DNA of 64,000 nucleotides from JALORV01 sp963703945. GTDB lineage: Bacteria > Pseudomonadota > Gammaproteobacteria > Burkholderiales > Burkholderiaceae_F. Below the pieces are notes generated by a model. It had not been told where the DNA came from, did no database searches, and saw nothing but the letters and a program-made list of their open reading frames with translations. How positions within the stretch are numbered: the stretch's first letter is position 1; every line of letters starts with the position of its first letter. The stretch lies in the NCBI GenBank assembly GCA_963703945.1, contig CAVPGM010000011.1, positions 432,381 to 496,380 of the forward strand, given 5' to 3'. Of this stretch, positions 50,379-58,540 are shown piece after piece. A program made the position numbers and the translations under genes.

Positions 50379-50941
50379 GGAGTACCTCCCAAGGCGGCAA
50401 GCCCTCGCCTAGCTGGCTAAGCGGTTGCCGGCAGAAGCTCAATCCGGAGGTGGAAGTCCATTGCAGGACTCCGGTCGCCCGAAACAGCGATCCGCGGCGG
50501 CGACGTGGTTGCCACCGCGCGATTCAGTATAGGTCTAGCGAGGAGGAAATGCTCGACGCGTCGCGCTTGGTCGGCCCAGGAATGTAAGTCCGAGCAGTCG
50601 CGAAAAACCATTGCGGGAGCATTTCGATCGGACTACGCTGGTTTTGAGTGAGGGCGTAAGCCGTGTTTCCCCGGGGAGGACTCGCCGCCGTCGAGCCTGC
50701 GACCACGGGCATGCTAAGAATTACGAGGCGTGCTTGGGAAGCGACCTGATCGATCAGACGGGTCCGTCGGCAATGACGAATTTCCGGAAGACGCACCCGT
50801 CCGCCGTCGAGGACACCCTCGAGCAGGAGCTGCGCGGACGCGTGAATTCGGCGCGCGCGGGTCGGCCGCAGCGGAGCCAGCGGTGCGAGTCTCGATGAGG
50901 CAGCAGCTCAACCGGAATCGACTCTCGAAAGGAGCTGCACG
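50379..50941. promoter_or_regulatory. Divergent promoter region between AOR genes and Rieske/PQQ genes
   Basis: 563 bases separating two divergent transcripts. A 12-codon frame at 50549-50587 (MLDASRLVGPGM) has an excellent ribosome-binding site (GAGGAGG) and could be a leader peptide. Another short frame (50774-50898, 41 codons) lacks one. No clear sigma-70 or sigma-54 promoter could be assigned by eye. No larger gene is supported. Confidence 0.4.
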
Positions 50942-51550
50942 ATGTCGAAGTTCTGCCAAGAACGACGGGACGCGCTGAAGTCCACTTGCTGGCTCGTCAC
51001 GGTGACGGCACTTGCGTCGGGCGCCGGCGTGAGGGCTTTCGCGGCCGGTGGTGCGATGCCGCTTGCGCAGGCCACGGGTGTGCCGCAGGTCGGTGGCACC
51101 TTCGTCTTCTCGGGAGGCCCGAACAAGGGCAAGGAGGCCATGGTCGCCGACGTGGTCCTCGGCGCGCGGCCGGAATTGGCTGTGGCGAAGAGTCCGAGCA
51201 CGGGCAAGCTGGAACAAGACGACGCTGGAGAGCACGATCGCGCCACTGTCCTCTTTTACAGGGTGGCGCCGGATGCCTACCCGGCTGACATGAAGGACGA
51301 CACGGTGGAAGGCATCTCGTGCTACACGGCCATGTGCCCCCATCTCGGCTGCCTTGTCGACGGGTGGGACGCGACGGCCAAACTTTTCAAGTGTCCCTGC
51401 CACGAAGCGGCTTTCGATCCCGTGAAAGAGGGACAACTCATCAGCGGGCCGCGCATGCGCGCACTTCCACTTATTCCCATCAAGGCAGTGGATGGGAAGC
51501 TGGTGGTAGCCGGCAAGCCCACCGGTTATATCGGTGTGAAGAAAGGTTGA
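50942..51550 (+). CDS. Exported Rieske [2Fe-2S] protein, 202 aa
   Basis: A Tat-like leader (RRDALKSTCWLVTVTALASG) precedes a Rieske domain. The cluster ligands are in MCPHLGCLVDGW and KCPCHEAAFDPV (C-x-H-x-G-C and C-x2-H type). Good ribosome-binding site (AAAGGAG). It lies 55 nt before the PQQ dehydrogenase gene on the same strand, so it is likely an electron acceptor or carrier for that enzyme, an unusual pairing since PQQ dehydrogenases usually use cytochromes c. Confidence 0.82.
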   Translation: MSKFCQERRDALKSTCWLVTVTALASGAGVRAFAAGGAMPLAQATGVPQVGGTFVFSGGPNKGKEAMVADVVLGARPELAVAKSPSTGKLEQDDAGEHDRATVLFYRVAPDAYPADMKDDTVEGISCYTAMCPHLGCLVDGWDATAKLFKCPCHEAAFDPVKEGQLISGPRMRALPLIPIKAVDGKLVVAGKPTGYIGVKKG

Positions 51551-51605
51551 AGCGCTAGACCTCGTAGCGGCGCTTGCGCTAGAGACACTGAACCAGGAGG
51601 ACACA

Positions 51606-53360
51606 ATGAGCAAGATGAAGAGAAGCTTGTCGGCGGTGGTCGCATCGACGCCACTCCTGCTGGCGATTGCATCCGGTCCTGCGTTCGGCCAGGCGGACGC
51701 CTCCAACCGGCCTTTCCGTCCGGTCACCGCGGCGATGATGAGCAATCCGCCTGCTTCGGAATGGCTCCAATACCGTCGCACCTTCGACGGGCACGGCTTC
51801 AGCCCGCTGACAAAGATCACGAAGGCGAATGTCGGCCAACTGGTGCCGATCTGGTCGTTTTCGACCGGCTTGACGAAGGGCCACGAAGTCGTTCCGATCG
51901 AGCACGACGGGGTGCTCGTGATCTCTGCCTCGTACAACGTGTTCTTCGGGTTGGATGCGCGCAGCGGTAAATTCCTCTGGAAGTACGAGCGCGACCTTCC
52001 GGACAAGGCCTTGGCCGTGGTCTGCTGCGACGTGGTCAACAAGGGCGGCGTCTTCTACGGTAACAACGTCTACTTCGGCACCATCGATGCGCACGTCATC
52101 GCGTTGAACGCCAAGACCGGCAAATTGGTCTGGGATACGAAGGTTGCCGATTACTCCGATGGCATCACGATCACCGGCGCTCCGCTGGTCGTCAAGGGCA
52201 ACATCATCACCGGGATGACCGGCGGCGAGTTCGGCGCCCGCGGACGGTTGATCGCCGTGAATGCCGAGACCGGAAAGATCGCCTGGACCACCTACACCGT
52301 CCCCGGACCCGGCGAGCCCGGCAATGACACCTGGGGCGGCACGGACACTTGGAAGCGCGGCGGTGGGACCACCTGGACCACGGGCGCGTACGACGAGAAG
52401 CAGAACCTGATCTTCTGGCCGACCGGCAACCCCGGCCCCTGGAACGGATCGGTTCGACCGGGCAAGAACATCGGTACCGCGTCGATCATCGCGTTCGATG
52501 GCGACACCGGCGCGATCAAAGCCCAGTTCCAGTTCGTGCCCCACGACATGTGGGATTACGACAACATCGGGCAGCCGATGCTGATCGACATCATGAAGGA
52601 CGGCAAGAAGATCGAAGGACTCTTCGAGCCGAACAAGAACGGCTACGTGTACATGGTCGAACGCAGCAACTTCGGTCCCGGCACCGTCGACAACATCAAG
52701 TTCGTCTACGGTGAACCGTTCATGCCGGTCACGGTGTGGAAGGGCCTGGACGCGACGGGGCACCCGATCTTCGACCCGGCGAAGGACCCAAGCAAGGGCG
52801 AGCTGGTCGATGTATGCCCGTCTTTCCTGGGTGGCGCGAACTACATGGTCCCCGCCTACGACGCCGCCAGGAAGCTGGCGTTCTTTACGGGCAACTACTG
52901 GTGCGAAACGATCAAAGCCCTTCCGCCTGAGCCCTGGAAACCCTATGCCGCTTACGTGCAGGCCGACTTCCACATGTACGTTCAGAAGGGGATCGATGGT
53001 GCCGGTGGTTTCGTGAAGGCGATCGATGTGAACACCGGCAAGACGAAGTGGACGCATTCGATGCCTGACTCGAGCTGGGGTGGCCTGTTGTCGACTGCCT
53101 CGGGGTTGGTCTTCGGCGGCGGTACCGACACCCGCGACCTGTTTGCTCTGGAGGCGGATACCGGCAAGGTGCTCTGGAAGCACCGCTCGAACTCGGGCTT
53201 GGTAGGCGCCCCGATCACCTATGAGATCGACGGCGAGCAGTATGTTTGCTACGTCGTTGGCTTCGGCGGTGCGATTCCGATCTGGACCGGCGAGATCAAG
53301 GACAAGTACCACCAGAACACGCCGCAGGGCGGCATGGTCATTGTCTTCGCCCTGAAGTAG
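51606..53360 (+). CDS. PQQ-dependent alcohol dehydrogenase, 584 aa
   Basis: Periplasmic quinoprotein: a signal peptide (ASTPLLLAIASGPAFGQ) then an eight-bladed propeller. Features are WLQYRRTFDGHGFSPLTKI, the vicinal Cys pair at residues 140-141 (AVVCCDVV), HDMWDYDNIGQPMLID, and tryptophan-docking repeats such as ADTGKVLWKH. The Asp pair D317-Y-D319 follows the pattern reported for lanthanide-using enzymes (D-Y-D against D-Y-A in calcium-type methanol dehydrogenase). No heme domain is attached. It would oxidise an alcohol to an aldehyde, which AOR could oxidise further. Intact; AGGAGG before the start. Confidence 0.85.
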   Translation: MSKMKRSLSAVVASTPLLLAIASGPAFGQADASNRPFRPVTAAMMSNPPASEWLQYRRTFDGHGFSPLTKITKANVGQLVPIWSFSTGLTKGHEVVPIEHDGVLVISASYNVFFGLDARSGKFLWKYERDLPDKALAVVCCDVVNKGGVFYGNNVYFGTIDAHVIALNAKTGKLVWDTKVADYSDGITITGAPLVVKGNIITGMTGGEFGARGRLIAVNAETGKIAWTTYTVPGPGEPGNDTWGGTDTWKRGGGTTWTTGAYDEKQNLIFWPTGNPGPWNGSVRPGKNIGTASIIAFDGDTGAIKAQFQFVPHDMWDYDNIGQPMLIDIMKDGKKIEGLFEPNKNGYVYMVERSNFGPGTVDNIKFVYGEPFMPVTVWKGLDATGHPIFDPAKDPSKGELVDVCPSFLGGANYMVPAYDAARKLAFFTGNYWCETIKALPPEPWKPYAAYVQADFHMYVQKGIDGAGGFVKAIDVNTGKTKWTHSMPDSSWGGLLSTASGLVFGGGTDTRDLFALEADTGKVLWKHRSNSGLVGAPITYEIDGEQYVCYVVGFGGAIPIWTGEIKDKYHQNTPQGGMVIVFALK

Positions 53361-53376
53361 CCTGCGGATCTCCGAA

Positions 53377-53398
53377 GCGCCGGTCTAATCGCCGGCGC
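53377..53398. terminator. Hairpin between the convergent PQQ dehydrogenase and SUMF1-like genes
   Basis: GCGCCGG-N8-CCGGCGC, 17 nt after the PQQ dehydrogenase stop and overlapping the end of the convergent gene. No T-run; it may slow both transcripts. Confidence 0.4.
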
Positions 53399-54176
53399 AG
53401 CGGAAGCCCGAGAACCTGCGCTTCCTGTCGGCGGAATCGAAGCCGCGAATCGAGACACGCATGCTCTTTGCCGAGGTGAACCAGGAGCCACCGCGCATTG
53501 CCACGAAGATCGGGTCCTCGGGCTTGTACGGATCGTTGGTGAACTGCCAGACATTGCCGAGCATGTCGTAGAGCTGGAATCCATTGGGCAACTTCGTGGC
53601 CACCTCCTGCGTTCGGCCGCCGCTGTTGTCCTTGTACCAGGCGATTGCATCGAGGTCGCCGTAACGCGCCGCCGGGCTGCCGCCGCGGGCAGCGTACTCG
53701 TACTCGTGCTCGGTGGGGATTCGCATTCCGATGTCGGTGCAGTATTTCAGCGCGTCGCCCCAGCTCACGCGCTCGACGGGCAACTGCTCGCTGCCCTTGT
53801 GGGAGCTCGGATTCGTCCCGATGACGCGCTTGTACGCGGCCTGCGTGACGAGGGTCTGGCCGATCCAGAAGCCCTTGGCGATCGTGACCTCGCGCTGCGG
53901 AACCTCGTCGCTGTCGCAAAGGGTGTCGCCCGGCGAGCAGCCCATCATGAATTTGCCCGGAGGAAGCCAGACGTACGTGAGGCCATCCTTGCGATTGACC
54001 ATGGTGGTCAACGCCGGCGTATTGGGATCGGTTGCAGCGGCTGATTGCGCCGGCGCGTCGTCCGCGGGCAAAGCATGGCGAGCCGAATCGAGTGGCTCCT
54101 GCGCCGGGAGCGCCCGGGTGAGCAGAAGCGCCAGTGCGACAGCGGCTGCAGCTGATCGAAAAGGCGGCCGTTTCAT
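53385..54176 (-). CDS. SUMF1/formylglycine-enzyme-like exported protein without catalytic cysteines, 263 aa
   Basis: A signal peptide (SAAAAVALALLLTRALPAQ) and a SUMF1 domain with FMMGCSPGDTLCDSDEVPQR, LPVERVSWGDALKYC, GMRIPTEHEYEYAARGG and the C-terminal SGFRCAGD. At the place where true formylglycine-generating enzymes have their two Cys, this protein reads GGSWFTSAKSMRVSIRGF, so that activity is unlikely. Such relatives may bind ligands or act in other maturations. Start at the ATG giving a compact signal; an upstream in-frame start adds 13 residues. Convergent with the PQQ gene. Confidence 0.78.
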   Translation of the reverse strand: MKRPPFRSAAAAVALALLLTRALPAQEPLDSARHALPADDAPAQSAAATDPNTPALTTMVNRKDGLTYVWLPPGKFMMGCSPGDTLCDSDEVPQREVTIAKGFWIGQTLVTQAAYKRVIGTNPSSHKGSEQLPVERVSWGDALKYCTDIGMRIPTEHEYEYAARGGSPAARYGDLDAIAWYKDNSGGRTQEVATKLPNGFQLYDMLGNVWQFTNDPYKPEDPIFVAMRGGSWFTSAKSMRVSIRGFDSADRKRRFSGFRCAGD

Positions 54177-54182
54177 TGAGTC

Positions 54183-54605
54183 TTGCACTCTACTTTGCGA
54201 GGCATCGCGACACAAGGGGACGGTGTCGAATGCGCGGGAATTCGCGCGGTCGGAGAGCGCGAGGCAGCACTCGCGCGTGTGCTCGTCGAGGGGTTGAGCG
54301 CAATCGACGGCGTGCGCCTCTTCGTCTCAGCGGCGCGTCTCGAAACCGGTGTCATTTCGTTCCGCATCGACAGAGTCGACGTCGCACTGACCGGCGCCCT
54401 CCTTGACGCGTTGTATGGCATCGTCGTTGCACGGGACTGCATACGCGCCGGCGGCGCATCGCGCGAGCGGTACGTTCCCGAAGGCATCGTTCGAGTGAGC
54501 CTGGGGCCCTTCAATGGTGAAGCCGACGTTGCCGCGCTCGTCTCCGCCGTGCACGATATTGCCGCGCGCTTCGGCACGGAGCGCGGGAGCGGATCGAACG
54601 CGTAA
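54183..54605 (+). pseudogene. Class V aminotransferase C-terminal remnant, copy B
   Basis: About 140 residues matching the C-terminal domain of cysteine-desulfurase-like enzymes: GIRAVGEREAALARVLVEGL, IDGVRLFVSAARLETGVISF, LLDALYGIVVARDCIRAGGA, GIVRVSLGPFNGEADVAALV. The PLP domain is missing, and the usual GLHCA reads RDCIRAG. It begins next to the start of the divergent SUMF1-like gene. The second half and about 40 bases beyond the stop match copy A at 44.5 kb. Confidence 0.65.
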
Positions 54606-54718
54606 GGGCGTCCCATGTCCCTTCCTCCGGAAGTGGGCATTGGGACTGGACCAAAGGGGACGACGATGCCGGGCGCGATCTCGATCCTGCCGTGGGTACA
54701 CTCAGATCGCGCGCAGCC

Positions 54719-55423
54719 ATGAACACGATCCCACTCGCCTTCCACGAAGCCGTCGCCATGATCGGCCAGCTCGACGCGAAGCTGGTCGAGATCGTGGTCC
54801 TCAGCCTCGAGATCAGCCTGACGGCTGTCGTCATCGCCACGGTCGTGGGCCTGCCGCTCGGCGCGGCGATCGCGGTCGCCCGTTTCCCGGGACGTCGGAC
54901 ACTCATCGTGATCCTCAACGCGTTCATGGGGCTGCCGCCCGTGGTGGTCGGCCTCGTCGTCTACCTGTTGCTTTCCCGGGCTGGGCCGTTGGGGGCGCTC
55001 GGGATCCTGTTCACGCCGGCCGCGATGGTCATCGCGCAGGCGATCCTCATCACACCGATCATCGCCGCGCTTGGCCGGCAGGGAATCGAGGATGCGTGGG
55101 GTGAATACCAGGAACAGCTGCGCTCGCTCGGCGCCGCTCCGATGCAGTCGGCCTTGACGTTGCTTTGGGACACCAGGTTCTCACTGCTGACGGCCGTGCT
55201 GGCCGGGTTCGGCCGGGCGGCGGCCGAAGTGGGCGCGGTGATGATCGTCGGCGGCAACATCGACGGTGTCACGCGCGTCATGACCACCACGATCGCGCTC
55301 GAGACCAGCAAGGGCGACCTCCCGCTGGCGCTGGGGCTCGGCGTCGTGCTCTTGACGATCGTCCTGGCGCTGAACGCCACCGCGTACTTGGTCAAGGAGG
55401 CGGCGCAGCGCCGCTATGGGTGA
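54719..55423 (+). CDS. tupB: Tungstate ABC transporter permease TupB, 234 aa
   Basis: Inner-membrane permease with several hydrophobic helices (IVVLSLEISLTAVVIATVVG, VVVGLVVYLLLSRAGPLG, GLGVVLLTIVLALNATAYL) and the EAA-type loop EYQEQLRSLGAAPMQSALTL. The C-terminal VGGNIDGVTRVMTTTIALET matches TupB/ModB relatives. Internal ATG chosen; an upstream in-frame start adds 9 residues. Overlaps tupC by 8 bases. The tupBCA set next to AOR and MoeA genes identifies the cargo as tungstate. Confidence 0.88.
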   Translation: MNTIPLAFHEAVAMIGQLDAKLVEIVVLSLEISLTAVVIATVVGLPLGAAIAVARFPGRRTLIVILNAFMGLPPVVVGLVVYLLLSRAGPLGALGILFTPAAMVIAQAILITPIIAALGRQGIEDAWGEYQEQLRSLGAAPMQSALTLLWDTRFSLLTAVLAGFGRAAAEVGAVMIVGGNIDGVTRVMTTTIALETSKGDLPLALGLGVVLLTIVLALNATAYLVKEAAQRRYG

Positions 55424-56159
55424 TGCCGAAATGACAGGGCCGACCTCGATCCTGCCGCTGACGCTTCGAAACGTCTGCTTCGGAGCGGGGGGGCGGCGGA
55501 TCATCGACGACGTCTCGCTCGTCATCGGGCCCGGCAACCGGACGGTGATCCTCGGGCCGAACGGCGCCGGCAAGAGCGTGCTGCTGCGCCTGTGCCACGG
55601 CCTGCTCGCGCCGACGTCCGGTTGCGTGCTCTGGAATGCGTTCGAACGGGGCGGTGGCGGGGCGCGACAGCAGGCGATGGTCTTCCAGCGGCCGGTGATG
55701 CTCCGGCGCTCCGCGCTGGCGAACGTGGCCTACGGCCTGAAGATCGCCGGGGTTGGCGCTGCCGAGCGCGACACCCGCGCGCGGTCCGCCCTCCAACGTG
55801 TCGGTCTCACGCATCTCGCGAATCGGCCGGCGCGGGTCCTTTCGGGGGGCGAGCAGCAGCGGCTCGCGCTCGCACGCGCGTGGGCACTCAACCCCGAGGT
55901 GCTGTTCCTGGATGAGCCCACCGCCAATCTGGATCCCGGCGCCACGCACGAGATCGAGGCGGCGATCGAGGCAATCGGCGCGAGCGGCACCAAGATCGTG
56001 ATGGTGACCCACAACCTCGGCCAGGCGCGCCGGCTCGCCGACGAGATCGTCTTCATCCACAATGGGCAAGTGGCCGAGCGCGCGCCCGCCGATCGGTTCT
56101 TCGCCGGCCCGGCGACGCCCGTGGCCGCCGCCTTCCTGAAAGGAGAACTCCTGTGGTAG
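55416..56159 (+). CDS. tupC: Tungstate ABC transporter ATPase TupC, 247 aa
   Basis: Complete ABC ATPase: Walker A GPNGAGKSVLL, Q-loop MVFQRPVMLRRSALANV, signature LSGGEQQRLALAR, Walker B EVLFLDEPTANLD and H-loop MVTHNLGQARRLAD. It overlaps tupB upstream, and its stop overlaps the GTG start of tupA. Powers tungstate import through TupB. Confidence 0.9.
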   Translation: MGDAEMTGPTSILPLTLRNVCFGAGGRRIIDDVSLVIGPGNRTVILGPNGAGKSVLLRLCHGLLAPTSGCVLWNAFERGGGGARQQAMVFQRPVMLRRSALANVAYGLKIAGVGAAERDTRARSALQRVGLTHLANRPARVLSGGEQQRLALARAWALNPEVLFLDEPTANLDPGATHEIEAAIEAIGASGTKIVMVTHNLGQARRLADEIVFIHNGQVAERAPADRFFAGPATPVAAAFLKGELLW

Positions 56160-56981
56160 CTGCCCGCCGCCTCATCCTTGCTTCCGCGCTCGCAGTCGCT
56201 GCGGACCCTGGGCGCGCTCGCAGGCGCCCAGCAGAAGTACATCACCGTCGCCTCGACGACCTCGACCGAGCAGTCGGGGCTATTCGGCTTCATCCTCCCG
56301 ATCTTCGAGAAAAGCACCGGGATCGGCGTGCGCGTGATCGCGCTCGGCACCGGGCAGGCGCTCGATATGGGACGGCGCGGCGACGCCGACGTGGTCTTCG
56401 TGCACGACCCGGCAGCCGAGCGCAAGTTCATCAGCGAAGGCTACGGTATCGGGCACAAGAACGTCATGTACAACGACTTCGTTCTGATCGGCCCGAAGAG
56501 CGATCCGGCGAAGGTGACCGGCGGAAAGGACATCACCGCCGCGCTGAAGCAGATCCAGACGGCGCAGGCGCCGTTCGTCTCGCGCGGCGACAAGAGCGGC
56601 ACGCACGCGGCGGAATTGCGGTTGTGGAAGGAGGCCGGCATCGATATGCCTGACCAGAAGGGACCGTGGTATCGCGAGACCGGCTCGGGAATGGGTCCCG
56701 CCTTGAACACCGCCTCCTCGATGAACGCGTACATCCTCTCCGACCGCGGTACCTGGCTCTCGTTCAAGAACCGCGGCGAGCTCACCATCGTGGTCGAGGG
56801 CGACAAGCGGTTGTTCAACCAGTACGGCGTGATGCTGGTGAACCCGGCCAAGCATCCGCACGTCAAGAAGGATCTCGGTCAGACGTTCATGGACTGGATC
56901 GTGTCGCCCAACGGCCAACGTGCGATCGCACAGTACACGATAGCCGGGCAGCAGCTGTTCTTTCCGAACGCCGAGCCGTGA
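56153..56981 (+). CDS. tupA: Tungstate-binding periplasmic protein TupA (frame break in signal)
   Basis: GTG start with AAAGGAG upstream and a signal start (RRLILASALAVAA); a shift near 56200 leads to LGALAGAQQKYITVASTTST then EQSGLFGFILP. The TTST segment is a known hallmark of TupA oxyanion binding. Further family marks are GTGQALDMGRRGDADVVFVH, MYNDFVLIGPKSDPAKV, SRGDKSGTHAAELRLW and YILSDRGTWLSF. It delivers tungstate to TupBC. Confidence 0.88.
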
Positions 56982-57006
56982 TCGGCCGCCACGAAAGGAG
57001 TCCGCA

Positions 57007-57213
57007 ATGAAACTTTCCGCACGCAACGTCTTTTCAGGCAAGGTCATCGCTGTCAACCGCGGGCAGACGACGGCCCACGTCAAGATCGAGATCGCGCCCG
57101 GCAAAGTCGTCACCTCTGCGATCACCGTCGAAGCGGTGGACGACCTCGGGTTGAAGGTCGGTGACGCCGCCTCGGCGATCATCAAGGCCTCTGACGTGAT
57201 CGTCGGCAAGTAG
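57007..57213 (+). CDS. Mop-family molybdate/tungstate-binding protein, 68 aa
   Basis: Single Mop (TOBE) domain: MKLSARNVFSGKVIAVNRG, HVKIEIAPGKVVTSAITVEA, VGDAASAIIKASDVIVGK. Such molbindins assemble into rings that store molybdate or tungstate in the cytosol. GAAAGGAG precedes the start. Located directly after tupA, so it likely stores imported tungstate for cofactor synthesis. Confidence 0.9.
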   Translation: MKLSARNVFSGKVIAVNRGQTTAHVKIEIAPGKVVTSAITVEAVDDLGLKVGDAASAIIKASDVIVGK

Positions 57214-57287
57214 GCACTCGCCGAGTCTTCAGCGCGGCCGCGCCGGTCGCCCCGCGGGTTACACCCACGGCCGCTGCAACCCACCCA

Positions 57288-58534
57288 GTGACGAGCGAAA
57301 CGCGCCCATCGGCCGACGTGCGCATGCACGGATTCCGGCAGCGGAGCGAGGTCTCCACGGTGCTGACCTGGATCGATCGCCACGCGTTGCGCCTCGGCGA
57401 CGAGAAGGTGCCGCTGGAGGAGGCCGCCGATCGCATCCTCGCGGTGGACGTGATCGCCACGTTCGACGTGCCCGCGTTCGATCGTGCCGCGATGGACGGC
57501 TACGCCCTGCGCGGCGCCGCAACGGTCGGCGCGAGCGAGTACAACCCGCTCGCGCTTCCTGTGCTCGGTCAGGCGCTGGCGGGGCAGCCCTTCGCCGGAC
57601 CGGTGCGGCCCGACGCCGCGGTCAGAATCATGACCGGCGCGCCGATGCCGCAGGGACTCGACGCGGTCCTGCCGGCCGAGTACGCGACCGAGCGCGCAGG
57701 TCAGGTGGAGATTGCGCAGCCCGTCGCGCCGGGGCAGCACGTCGGACGACGCGGCGAGGACCTGCAGGCGGGTTCGCCCGTGCTGAATGCCGGCCGGCGG
57801 CTGCGCCCGCAGGACCTGGGCGTGCTCGCTTCGCTGGGGTACGCGCAGGTGGACGTCGTCCGCGTGCCGGCGGTTCGCATCCTCGTCACTGGCAACGAAG
57901 TGATCCCTCCCGGAACGCCGAAGGCCGACTACCAGATCTACGATGCGAACTCGCCGATGCTGCGTGCGCTCGTTGCGCGCGATGGCGGCCGGGTCGAGCG
58001 GCATGCGCGGCTCGGCGACGATCCCGGCAAGATCCACGAGGCACTGCTGGCCCCGGGCGCGGACGTCATCCTGGTGTCAGGCGGATCGAGCGTCGGCGCC
58101 GAAGACCACGCGCCGCGCCTCCTCGCGCAGGCGGGCGAACTCGCGATCCACGGCGTCGCGATGCGGCCTTCCAGTCCCGCCGGCGTCGGCCGGATCGGCG
58201 AGGTGCTGGTCTTCCTGCTGCCCGGCAACCCGGTGTCGTGCCTTTGTGCGCCTACGACTTCTTCGCCGGGCGGGCGATCAGGCTGCGCGGCGGGCGCAGC
58301 GCCGAATGGCCGCACGTAGCCCGCAGCGGCATCGTCGCCCGCAAGATCGTTTCCTCGATTGGCCGTGTGGACTACTGCCGAGTGCGACTGGTCGGCGGCC
58401 GGGTCGAACCGATCGCGACGAGCGGCGCGGCCATCCTCTCCTCGACGACCCGCGCGGACGGCTTCGTGATCGTGCCCGCGGAGAGCGAAGGCTACGGCCC
58501 CGACGCCGAGGTCACCGTGTATCTGTACGAGTAG
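57288..58534 (+). CDS. moeA: Molybdopterin molybdenumtransferase MoeA, copy 1 (one frame break)
   Basis: MoeA inserts the metal into adenylylated molybdopterin. Visible are VPAFDRAAMDGYALRG, VRIMTGAPMPQGLDAVLP, LVTGNEVIPPGTPKADYQIY, VSGGSSVGAEDH and LLPGNPVSC. A one-base loss near 58245 splits the last 100 residues (YDFFAGRAIRLRGGRSAEWP to VTVYLYE). A GTG at 57288 gives the longest version; an ATG at 57324 (MHGFRQR) also fits the family's usual start. In this locus the metal is expected to be tungsten. Confidence 0.87.
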
Positions 58535-58540
58535 ACGGCG

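Noticed and set aside
50549..50587. PqqA precursor peptide upstream of the PQQ dehydrogenase
   Set aside because: The 12-residue frame lacks the Glu-x3-Tyr pair required in PqqA, and no other pqq genes are nearby.
51579..53312. A 577-codon frame antisense to the PQQ dehydrogenase
   Set aside because: Composition is the reverse image of the sense gene, with no recognisable domain and no ribosome-binding site.
53385..54176. True formylglycine-generating enzyme activating a sulfatase
   Set aside because: The two catalytic cysteines are missing and no sulfatase gene lies in the window.
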